From: Candidatus Parvarchaeota archaeon
GTDB taxonomy: Archaea; Nanobdellota; Nanobdellia; Parvarchaeales; Parvarchaeaceae
Direction: 5' to 3'
NCBI GenBank assembly: GCA_025920305.1
Contig: JAPDMB010000010.1
Coordinates: 1-15,809, forward strand
DNA length: 15,809 bases
The position numbers and the translations under genes were made by a program. Below, one piece after another: positions 5,928 through 11,445 of this stretch (positions are counted from its first letter, which is position 1; every line of letters begins with the position of its first letter). Below the pieces are notes generated by a model, which saw nothing but the letters and a program-made list of their open reading frames with translations, had not been told where the DNA came from and searched no databases.

Positions 5928-5953
5928 AATATATGGTAAATTTTTCATATATT
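5928..5953. promoter_or_regulatory. Inverted repeat, candidate ArsR-type operator
   Basis: AATATATG (5928-5935) and CATATATT (5946-5953) are perfect 8-bp inverted arms separated by 10 bp. The dyad begins 2 bp before the start codon of the Cys-Cys membrane protein and overlaps its TATA box. A bound dimer would therefore block both TBP and transcription start. ArsR-family repressors bind such imperfect or perfect dyads. The arms are AT-rich, so chance similarity is possible. Confidence 0.5.
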
Positions 5954-5956
5954 TAA
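5947..5956 (-). promoter_or_regulatory. TATA box for the Cys-Cys/TlpA/ArsR operon
   Basis: The minus strand reads TTTAAATATA centred near 5951, 25 bp before the ATG at 5926, predicting a leaderless transcript. It begins 4 bp after the stop codon of the DMT permease gene. Confidence 0.6.
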
Positions 5957-5960
5957 AACT

Positions 5961-6836
5961 TCATAGAAATAAGAAGACGACCGCAAATATCATCAAGATC
6001 GCACCGATCATCTGATTTATTTTCAACCTCTCCTTCAGGAATATCATGGATATCACGATCAGAGCTGGGATGCTTATCTCGGATATAAGCGGGGAATACG
6101 CCGAATTCATGGTGAATGCCAAGGAGTACATCGCCGTACCGAAGCCGTTCATCAAAGATGCGAGCGATATAAAGCTGAATATGCGACCAGTCCTAAGGTA
6201 GTATTTGATGCTCTTGATATCAACCCTTATGAACAATGAGAGGAGGATTGAGAAGAGGGCTGCGAATATAGAAAGCCACGAATAATATGCAAAGGCTGAA
6301 ACATTTGAAGGTAGCGTTTTATAGAAGAACAGCCACATGACCACCCAAGAGATATTACCAATCAAAGCTAAGAGTACAAATTTGGATATTTTCAGCCCTT
6401 TGATACTGACTAAAGATAGGAGTAAAACGCCTGCTAGCATGATCAATGAAGCTGCGGCGTCCCTGAAGATTAGGGATGGCACGAAAAACAAAGCCGATAA
6501 AAATGATAGGAGAATAAACTGAGAACCATTGATAGTGCCTATCAGGCTCGCCTTTTCATTATCCAAGCTAAAAAATACGAGATAAGCTGCACAAAAGTAG
6601 AGAAAGCCTGTTACAGCTGCGTAGGCCAATAAATTCGGAGGTATGTAAACACTATGGACTAAAAATAGGGTCGTTATAACCACAAAAACACTTGATAAAG
6701 AGAGATAAACCGGAAGGAAAGACTTAAAGGAGACAAATCTGCTTTTACCGTTAAACACCGCCTTAGAGAATATATTTATGAGCGAAAACGAGCCGGTCGC
6801 CAGACCTATAACGATCCAATAAAGTGCAGATAACAT
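5961..6836 (-). CDS. EamA/DMT-superfamily permease
   Basis: A 291-residue polytopic membrane protein with about ten hydrophobic segments in two similar halves, the layout of drug/metabolite transporters (EamA). It starts MLSALYWIVIGLATGSFSLINIFSKAV. It has the mid-protein YFCAAYLVFFSLDNEKASLIG segment and ends SEISIPALIVISMIFLKERLKINQMIGAILMIFAVVFLFL. The IFLKERL turn before the last helix is characteristic of EamA proteins (usually xxGExL). The substrate cannot be told. It lies 34 bp upstream of the Cys-Cys operon on the same strand, but that operon has its own TATA box, so co-transcription is only possible. Its own TATA box is near 6867. Confidence 0.85.
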   Translation of the reverse strand: MLSALYWIVIGLATGSFSLINIFSKAVFNGKSRFVSFKSFLPVYLSLSSVFVVITTLFLVHSVYIPPNLLAYAAVTGFLYFCAAYLVFFSLDNEKASLIGTINGSQFILLSFLSALFFVPSLIFRDAAASLIMLAGVLLLSLVSIKGLKISKFVLLALIGNISWVVMWLFFYKTLPSNVSAFAYYSWLSIFAALFSILLSLFIRVDIKSIKYYLRTGRIFSFISLASLMNGFGTAMYSLAFTMNSAYSPLISEISIPALIVISMIFLKERLKINQMIGAILMIFAVVFLFL

Positions 6837-6861
6837 ACTATGCCAACTTTACATTAGGAGA

Positions 6862-6873
6862 CTTAATATAACC
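6862..6873 (-). promoter_or_regulatory. TATA box for the DMT permease
   Basis: The minus strand reads GTTATATTAAGT, centred about 31 bp before the ATG at 6836, predicting a leader of about 5 nt. It lies in the 122-bp divergent gap shared with the PRC-barrel gene. Confidence 0.5.
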
Positions 6874-6927
6874 ATGCACGCATAAAAGCACAGCTTCCGA
6901 TGCCATATCGAAGTTCTAGTCAATAAG

Positions 6928-6939
6928 TATTTAAATATA
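6928..6939 (+). promoter_or_regulatory. TATA box for the PRC-barrel gene
   Basis: TATTTAAATATA is centred 26 bp upstream of the ATG at 6959, the classic position for a leaderless archaeal transcript. Confidence 0.65.
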
Positions 6940-6958
6940 CAGACACTAACTTAAGAAT

Positions 6959-7237
6959 ATGGCATTGAAACTAAAAAGCGTTTCAAGTACATACGGGCTG
7001 AAGGTTTACACTGATTCTGGGTCCTTCTTCGGTGAAATAGACGAGGCTATAATACAGGAGAACAGGATCGTCGGATGGAGGATAAAGGCAAGCGCTTCAT
7101 CGCACCTGTCGAAGATGATAAGCGGAGCCAAAGGAGCAATAATCCAGCATAATTTAGTCAGAGCTATAGATGATATAGTTATAATATCCAGCATCGTCAC
7201 ATCCCCTTCCGAGGAAGCTAAAGAAGAGAAAGTCTGA
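6959..7237 (+). CDS. PRC-barrel domain protein
   Basis: A 92-residue single-domain protein with a PRC-barrel-like beta pattern: KLKSVSSTYGLKVYTDSGSFFGEIDEAIIQENRIVGWRIKA, then a KGAIIQHNLVRAIDDIVIISS second half. GLKVYTDSGSFFGEIDE and the closing DDIVIIS strand are typical of the small archaeal PRC-barrel proteins linked to RNA metabolism and cell division. The charged tail (PSEEAKEEKV) looks disordered. It stands alone with its own promoter; LonB begins 82 bp later from a separate TATA box. The exact role is unknown. Confidence 0.8.
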   Translation: MALKLKSVSSTYGLKVYTDSGSFFGEIDEAIIQENRIVGWRIKASASSHLSKMISGAKGAIIQHNLVRAIDDIVIISSIVTSPSEEAKEEKV

Positions 7238-7278
7238 TAGATGACTTGAATCTTGCCGAATCAAAGGACGCCAGTCAG

Positions 7279-7288
7279 TTATATATAT
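7279..7288 (+). promoter_or_regulatory. TATA box for the lonB operon
   Basis: TTATATATAT is centred 36 bp upstream of the lonB ATG at 7320, predicting a leader of about 10 nt. No other promoter-like run is obvious between lonB and the following rio1 and alkyltransferase-like genes. Confidence 0.55.
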
Positions 7289-7319
7289 TGTGAAGAACAC
7301 ATATTATTTTCAGTAGCGC

Positions 7320-9275
7320 ATGGCAAAAAAAGGATCGAAGAGCGTCAAGAGTGGGGAAAAGGAGGACATCTTTAGCATAAACTTCAAGAGTACTGATGAT
7401 ATAAAGATATCCAACAAGATGATAGATCAGGTGATAGGCCAGGACAAAGCCGCTGAGATAATAAGAAAGGCTGCAATACAGAGAAGGAACGTGCTGCTGG
7501 TTGGATCGCCTGGTACAGGGAAGAGCATGCTTGGACAGGCTCTCTCGGAGCTGCTGCCGGCCGAAAAACTTCAAGATATAGTCGCCTTGCCGAATACGAA
7601 GGATGAGAACAATCCGTTGATCAAAACGTTCCCAGCCGGAGAAGGGAAAAAATTTGTGGCGCAGGCCAAAATGAAGAGCATGGCTGGGATGAACAGCAAT
7701 AACAGCATGATCATTTTCTTAGGCATCCTAGTTGTTTTCTTCGTGGCTAGCTACGTGGTCAGCATGATTGTAAATACGCAGAAGAATGATGTACTAGCTG
7801 CCGCAGATCAGATATCTGGGACGCTATTCATAATAACGATCCTTATAGGCTTCCTTTTCATAATTTTGATGACTAGACTTAGCCGCGTGAGGATTGCCCC
7901 CCTTACCCCGAAGTTATTGCTTGATAATTCCATGGCAAAGACTGCGCCGTTCGTGGATGCTACTGGGGCACATGAAGGTGCTCTACTTGGCGATGTGCTG
8001 CATGATCCATTTCAGAGCGGAGGACTTGGCACCCCCCCACATGAGAGAATTGTGCTGGGCGATATTCATAAAGCGAATGGGGGCGTACTCTTCATAGATG
8101 AGATAGCGGATATGACTCCGGAGATGCAGATACAGCTCCTCACAGCGATGCAGGAGAAGAAGTCCGCCATAACCGGCAGGAGCGAAAGGAGCGCAGGTGC
8201 GATGGTCAAGACAGAGCCTGTACCGTGCGACTTTATACTTGTAGGCGCAGGCAATCCTGACTCTATAATGAAGATGAGTCCTGCCTTGAGATCTAGGATA
8301 AGAGGATATGGCTATGAGATATATATGGAAGATACCATGCCAGACACGATTGAAAATAGAAACAAGATAGCTATATTTGTAGCACAGGAGGTCAAAAAAG
8401 ACGGAAAGATTCCGCCATTCTCCAGAGAAGCCGTTGCAGAGATAGTCAAGGAGGCGAAAAGGAGAGCTGACAGAAAGAACTCATTGACACTTAGACTCAG
8501 GGAGTTGGGCGGTATAATCAGAGTAGCAGGCGATATGAGCAGGGAAAAAGGGAAGACGATAGTTGATGTTTCAGATGTGATAAATGCAAAGGACTACGCC
8601 AACTCATTCGAACAACAGGTAGCATCAAGATTCATAAAGGAGAAGAAAGAGTATGAGGTGATACAGGTCTCAGGATCGCACGTAGGGAAAGTCAATGGGC
8701 TTGCAGTCATAGAAAACTCTGACTCCGGGCTGATGCTGCCGATAGAGGCGATAGTGACTAAGAGCATGAGGAAAGGCGGCGGGGAGATAATTGCCACAGG
8801 TAAGCTGGGCGAGATAGCTCAGGAGGCGGTTAAGAACGTCGGGGCGATAATTAAACTCTACTCAAAGCAGCAGCTAAGCGACTATGATATACATATCCAG
8901 TTCCTGCAGGCTTACTCCGGCGTAGAGGGCGACAGTGCGAGCATAAGCGTAGCGACAGCCATTCTATCAGCTATAACCGGTATACCAGTGAAGCAGTCTG
9001 TGGCGATGACCGGCTCGATTTCAATATTAGGAGAAGTCCTCCCTGTCGGGGGAATAACTTCAAAGGTAGAAGCCGCGATAAACGCAGGGATAAAAGAGGT
9101 CATAATACCGGCTTCAAATTTAGGGGATCTAGTCCTGCCAAATAATGCGAAGGTCAAGATAATAACAGTCAATACATTAAGCGAAGTCATAGAGAACGCC
9201 ATGGAAAACGGCAGGGAGAAGACCAAGCTTATAAAAACCATCAAAAGCGCCTTCAAGAAGAGGCCGGTGGTATAG
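7320..9275 (+). CDS. lonB: Membrane-anchored ATP-dependent protease LonB
   Basis: Archaeal Lon-type AAA+ protease that degrades unfolded and regulatory proteins from the inner face of the membrane. Of 651 residues, Walker A is GSPGTGKS at 62-69. Two membrane segments lie at about 130-151 and 167-184, inserted between Walker A and Walker B as in other LonB proteins. Walker B is GVLFIDE at 255-261, and sensor 1 is near GAGNPD (309-314). The protease domain covers about 450-620 with the catalytic serine at 539 in EGDSAS and the catalytic lysine at 582 in GGITSKVEAA. The 43-residue spacing is the same as Ser679-Lys722 of E. coli Lon. Length and order match the family. rio1 begins 17 bp after the stop. 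Confidence 0.97.
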   Translation: MAKKGSKSVKSGEKEDIFSINFKSTDDIKISNKMIDQVIGQDKAAEIIRKAAIQRRNVLLVGSPGTGKSMLGQALSELLPAEKLQDIVALPNTKDENNPLIKTFPAGEGKKFVAQAKMKSMAGMNSNNSMIIFLGILVVFFVASYVVSMIVNTQKNDVLAAADQISGTLFIITILIGFLFIILMTRLSRVRIAPLTPKLLLDNSMAKTAPFVDATGAHEGALLGDVLHDPFQSGGLGTPPHERIVLGDIHKANGGVLFIDEIADMTPEMQIQLLTAMQEKKSAITGRSERSAGAMVKTEPVPCDFILVGAGNPDSIMKMSPALRSRIRGYGYEIYMEDTMPDTIENRNKIAIFVAQEVKKDGKIPPFSREAVAEIVKEAKRRADRKNSLTLRLRELGGIIRVAGDMSREKGKTIVDVSDVINAKDYANSFEQQVASRFIKEKKEYEVIQVSGSHVGKVNGLAVIENSDSGLMLPIEAIVTKSMRKGGGEIIATGKLGEIAQEAVKNVGAIIKLYSKQQLSDYDIHIQFLQAYSGVEGDSASISVATAILSAITGIPVKQSVAMTGSISILGEVLPVGGITSKVEAAINAGIKEVIIPASNLGDLVLPNNAKVKIITVNTLSEVIENAMENGREKTKLIKTIKSAFKKRPVV

Positions 9276-9292
9276 AGCAGACATAGATTCAA

Positions 9293-9991
9293 ATGGAAAA
9301 TAAGATCTATCTGAAGGTCTTCGATTCAAAGTCATTGGAAGCCTTAAACAAATTAGAAGGAGACGGTTATATCTCTAATCTTACCGGTCCTTTGAGCACC
9401 GGCAAGGAGTCTTACGTGTTCAAGAGCAGAGACTCTCAGAACAGAGAGGTAGCGGTAAAGATACACCGGCACGACATCAAATCTTTTAAGAAGATACCTT
9501 CTTATCTTGTATTAAGGGGCAGCAAAAGCGGCGGCTTCTTGAGGAGAATAAACCTTTGGACAAGATATGAATTCAATTTTCTATCGAAGGCGTTCAACAT
9601 CGGCATAAATGTGCCTGAGCCCTACAGGGTATACGAAAACATATTGGTCATGCAGTTCTTAGGTGAAGGGGACACTCCAGCTAAGCTTGCGATAAAGACC
9701 ACGGACTTCGATAAAGAGCGATGGTACAGCGAGATAGTGGATTCCATTATAAAGATGGGTAAAGCTGGTTTCATGCACGGAGATCTAAGCCCGTATAATA
9801 TAATGAATTTCAATGATAGACCATATCTTATAGATTTCTCGCAGGCACTGAAATTATCTCAGGCCACATTAGAGTATCTTAAGAGGGACATAGATAATGT
9901 AAACAGATGGTTTGCAAAGATGGGCTTAGATGATATTTCAGACAGCGAAAACATAATCGGCCGTATAAATAAGTCATATGTCAAAGGATAG
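9293..9991 (+). CDS. rio1: RIO1-type serine protein kinase/ATPase
   Basis: An atypical kinase acting in late small-subunit ribosome maturation. The 232-residue protein has STGKES (35-40), the Rio1-type nucleotide-binding loop, in place of a glycine-rich loop, and the ATP lysine in VAVKI (Lys56). The catalytic motif is HGDLSPYN (162-169, with Asp164 and Asn169), and the metal-binding aspartate is in LIDFSQAL (Asp181). LKRDIDNVNRWF (196-207) is a Rio1 hallmark. The flexible loop between the lysine and LWTRYEFNFL is shortened, making the protein slightly small for archaeal Rio1. A Rio2 assignment is disfavoured by STGKE and by the lack of an N-terminal winged helix. It follows lonB by 17 bp and overlaps the next gene by 14 bp. 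Confidence 0.93.
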   Translation: MENKIYLKVFDSKSLEALNKLEGDGYISNLTGPLSTGKESYVFKSRDSQNREVAVKIHRHDIKSFKKIPSYLVLRGSKSGGFLRRINLWTRYEFNFLSKAFNIGINVPEPYRVYENILVMQFLGEGDTPAKLAIKTTDFDKERWYSEIVDSIIKMGKAGFMHGDLSPYNIMNFNDRPYLIDFSQALKLSQATLEYLKRDIDNVNRWFAKMGLDDISDSENIIGRINKSYVKG

Positions 9992-10295
9992 AGCGAGAGA
10001 GCTGCTTGAATTCTTAAGGAGGATCCCGCATGGGAAAGTCGTCACATACGGAATGCTCGCCAAAAAATTTGATTTAAATCCCAGGTATGTCGGAATGATA
10101 CTGAGCCGTAACGATAAACCGGATTATTATCCATGCTATAAGGTGGTTAGATCTGATTTGACTGTCGGCGGTTATACTATCTCGCATGAAAATAATAGGC
10201 GTACTAAAGATGAGAAGGTCAAAAGGCTGAAGAAAGATGGCGTCATCCTTAAAGAAGGCAAAATTGAAAAAAGCGCACTGTATAGATTAAGATGA
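9978..10295 (+). CDS. Alkyltransferase-like protein (MGMT DNA-binding domain), PCYK variant
   Basis: A 105-residue protein matching only the C-terminal DNA-binding and active-site domain of O6-alkylguanine-DNA alkyltransferases. Visible elements are FLRRIPHGKVVTYGMLAKKF (12-31), RYVGMILSRND (36-46, with the arginine-finger position Arg36 and the conserved Asn45), the active-site segment YPCYKVV (51-57) and GGYTISHENN leading to LKKDGVILKEG. The nucleophile Cys53 is retained. The canonical PCHR is PCYK here, so the catalytic His is replaced by Tyr and the Arg by Lys. It could be a true but altered methyltransferase, or a base-flipping alkyltransferase-like protein; those usually have Trp in place of Cys. 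It is co-transcribed with lonB and rio1, overlapping rio1 by 14 bp. Confidence 0.85.
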   Translation: MSKDRARELLEFLRRIPHGKVVTYGMLAKKFDLNPRYVGMILSRNDKPDYYPCYKVVRSDLTVGGYTISHENNRRTKDEKVKRLKKDGVILKEGKIEKSALYRLR

Positions 10296-10379
10296 GTGAA
10301 CAAACGGCTTCTCCCCATCATCATAAACCCTGCCATTTGCCATTATACCTGAATGAAATCGGATGTCATTTAAGACCTA

Positions 10380-10814
10380 CTATGGCAGCTTTACCTCTTC
10401 CCATTCGACTCTCCTGTTCTCCACCGCATCTTTTACCAATCTCTCGCTGCTGTTAAGTTTAGCGTCTCCCGTCTTCACCTCTATGAACCTTATCTTAACG
10501 TCGTCCCTTCCCTCAGATATGCTCTTTGAAAGACCATCGAAGACTATGTAATCAACCGGGCTCCCGATGAATCTGGCATCGGATATGTCGTTTATCTTCT
10601 CGTAGATGATCGGGAAAAGCTGCTCTGTGATCTTACCCTTAACTACATACCTCTGTTTCTGCAGCGCTTCATCCAGCTCTTTTCTCATTTCCTTCTCTTT
10701 CCATGCCTCAAAAAGCTTTGAAGCTATCCTTCTCAGAAGATAAAAATAAATTATAACAGCCAAGACCGACGAGATGACCACTCCGAATACTAAACCAAGA
10801 TAAAAAGATTCCAT
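10380..10814 (-). CDS. Predicted membrane-anchored nuclease related to Holliday junction resolvase
   Basis: A 144-residue protein resembling the COG4741 group, described as predicted secreted endonucleases distantly related to archaeal Holliday junction resolvase. A hydrophobic segment at about residues 4-24 (FYLGLVFGVVISSVLAVIIYFYLL) precedes a charged helical region. Next comes the nuclease-like core GSPVDYIVFDG with the Asp, then IRFIEVKTGDAKLN with the E-x-K pair of a PD-(D/E)XK site, and a C-terminal ERLVKDAVENRRVEWEEVKL. The frame extends upstream to an ATG at 10910, but that lies inside a tRNA gene. I chose the ATG at 10814, 27 bp after a TATA box (leaderless). The gene ends in two consecutive TAG codons. 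Whether it acts on DNA outside the cell is unknown. Confidence 0.82.
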   Translation of the reverse strand: MESFYLGLVFGVVISSVLAVIIYFYLLRRIASKLFEAWKEKEMRKELDEALQKQRYVVKGKITEQLFPIIYEKINDISDARFIGSPVDYIVFDGLSKSISEGRDDVKIRFIEVKTGDAKLNSSERLVKDAVENRRVEWEEVKLP

Positions 10815-10837
10815 ATTAAAACTAATGCGCATGACCA

Positions 10838-10845
10838 ATATATAT
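10838..10845 (-). promoter_or_regulatory. TATA box for the nuclease-like gene
   Basis: The minus strand reads ATATATATT, centred 27 bp before the ATG at 10814. It supports that start over the longer frame reaching into the tRNA, and it shows the gene is transcribed separately from the tRNA upstream. Confidence 0.55.
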
Positions 10846-10857
10846 CTCAAGTTCAAA

Positions 10858-10943
10858 TGTCGGGGATGGGATTTGAACCCATGACCTCCGCCTATCCCAA
10901 TGACATTCATGAGGGCGGCGTACTACCGCTGTACTACCCCGAC
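10858..10943 (-). tRNA. tRNA-Met (anticodon CAU) with a 14-nt intron
   Basis: The acceptor stem GTCGGGG/CCCCGAC is complete. The D arm is GTAC-AGCGGTA-GTAC, the anticodon stem CCGCC/GGCGG, the variable loop AGGTC (class I), and the T arm ATGGG-TTCAAAT-CCCAT. The discriminator is A and no CCA is encoded. The apparent anticodon loop has 21 nt. Removing 14 nt between positions 37 and 38 leaves CTCATGA, anticodon CAU. The first pair is G-C and the anticodon stem is not GGG/CCC, so it is not the initiator. An elongator Met is most likely. A tRNA-Ile2 with modified C34 is the alternative, and sequence alone does not settle it. The 5' base is the last base of the adenosine-kinase stop codon. Confidence 0.88.
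10894..10907 (-). other. tRNA-Met intron with bulge-helix-bulge
   Basis: The minus-strand intron is AATGTCATTGGGAT. A canonical archaeal splicing motif forms around it: a four-pair central helix CTCA/TGGG (one G-U pair), a 3-nt bulge TGA on the 5' side and a 3-nt bulge ATA on the 3' side, stacked on the anticodon stem. Cutting after the second base of each bulge gives exactly the 37/38 junction and the 7-nt loop CTCATGA. Confidence 0.85.
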
Positions 10944-11443
10944 TATCTCTTATAGCCTATATCTCTTAGAAATTTATGCCTTTTTTCTTTGTCCTTCTCT
11001 GTCTCTATCCCTTTTGGAGGCTTCCCATCGATCACGCCGATTATTCCTCTGTCATTATTCTTATCCTTTACTACGAGGACAGAAAATGGATTCGAGGTAG
11101 CAATGTACAAATTTACTACCTCTTGGAGCCCTTTTATACGGTTCAGGATATTTATTGGGTATCCCTTGCTTAGGACGATGCAGAACATGTGGCCAGCACC
11201 TACCTCCTTAGCGACTTCTACAGCCATATCTATAGCCGCCTTATCGTTTCCATCGTATCTTATCAGTCTGTCGCCGGAGGCTTCGTTGAAAGCGATTCCA
11301 AATCTTATATCGGCAGAAGCCGTGACGATGGCCTCATATATATCCTCCACGGTCTTGATGAAGTGGCTTTGGCCCAAGATGACATTATAATTCATCTTGT
11401 TCTCAACGCTTATCTGCATCACATTATAATCTAATTTGGCCAT
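10943..11443 (-). CDS. Adenosine-specific kinase (DUF355/COG1839 family)
   Basis: A small kinase family described as adenosine-specific in archaea and unrelated to ribokinase-type adenosine kinases. The 166-residue protein matches it throughout: NVILGQSHFIKTVEDIYEAIVT (20-41), IRFGIAFNEASGDRLIRYDGND (46-67), VGAGHMFCIVL (81-91), YPINILNRIKGLQEV (95-109), LYIATSNPFSVLVV (112-125) and RGIIGVIDGKPPKGIETEKDKEKR near the end. I chose the ATG at 11443, 2 nt after the stop of the surface-protein gene. An ATG at 11458 would add five residues and overlap that gene. No Shine-Dalgarno site marks either. The last base of the TAG stop is the first base of tRNA-Met. Confidence 0.9.
   Translation of the reverse strand: MAKLDYNVMQISVENKMNYNVILGQSHFIKTVEDIYEAIVTASADIRFGIAFNEASGDRLIRYDGNDKAAIDMAVEVAKEVGAGHMFCIVLSKGYPINILNRIKGLQEVVNLYIATSNPFSVLVVKDKNNDRGIIGVIDGKPPKGIETEKDKEKRHKFLRDIGYKR
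10970..10977 (-). promoter_or_regulatory. Possible TATA box for tRNA-Met inside a coding sequence
   Basis: The minus strand reads CATAAATTT near the end of the adenosine-kinase gene, about 30 bp before the tRNA 5' end at 10943. This would let the tRNA be transcribed independently of the coding sequence it touches. The match is weak. Confidence 0.35.
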
Positions 11444-11445
11444 AG

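Noticed and set aside
7894..8254. Short open frames within lonB on either strand
   Set aside because: They overlap the AAA+ domain of lonB, have no family features and are shadows of the real gene; similar shadows occur over the ribosomal genes and the surface protein.
10318..10328. Possible C/D box small RNA on the minus strand (ATGATGA)
   Set aside because: A box C match is present, but I find no CTGA box D at a suitable distance and no terminal stem.
10815..10910. Longer start (ATG at 10910) for the nuclease-like protein
   Set aside because: This start falls inside the tRNA-Met gene, and the extra residues are translated tRNA; a TATA box 27 bp before 10814 supports the shorter form.
10866..10943. 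tRNA-Ser or tRNA-Leu reading of the second tRNA using other intron positions
   Set aside because: Anticodons GGA, CGA or CAA could be made by shifting the intron, but the tRNA has a 5-nt variable loop, and the bulge-helix-bulge fixes the 37/38 junction and CAU.
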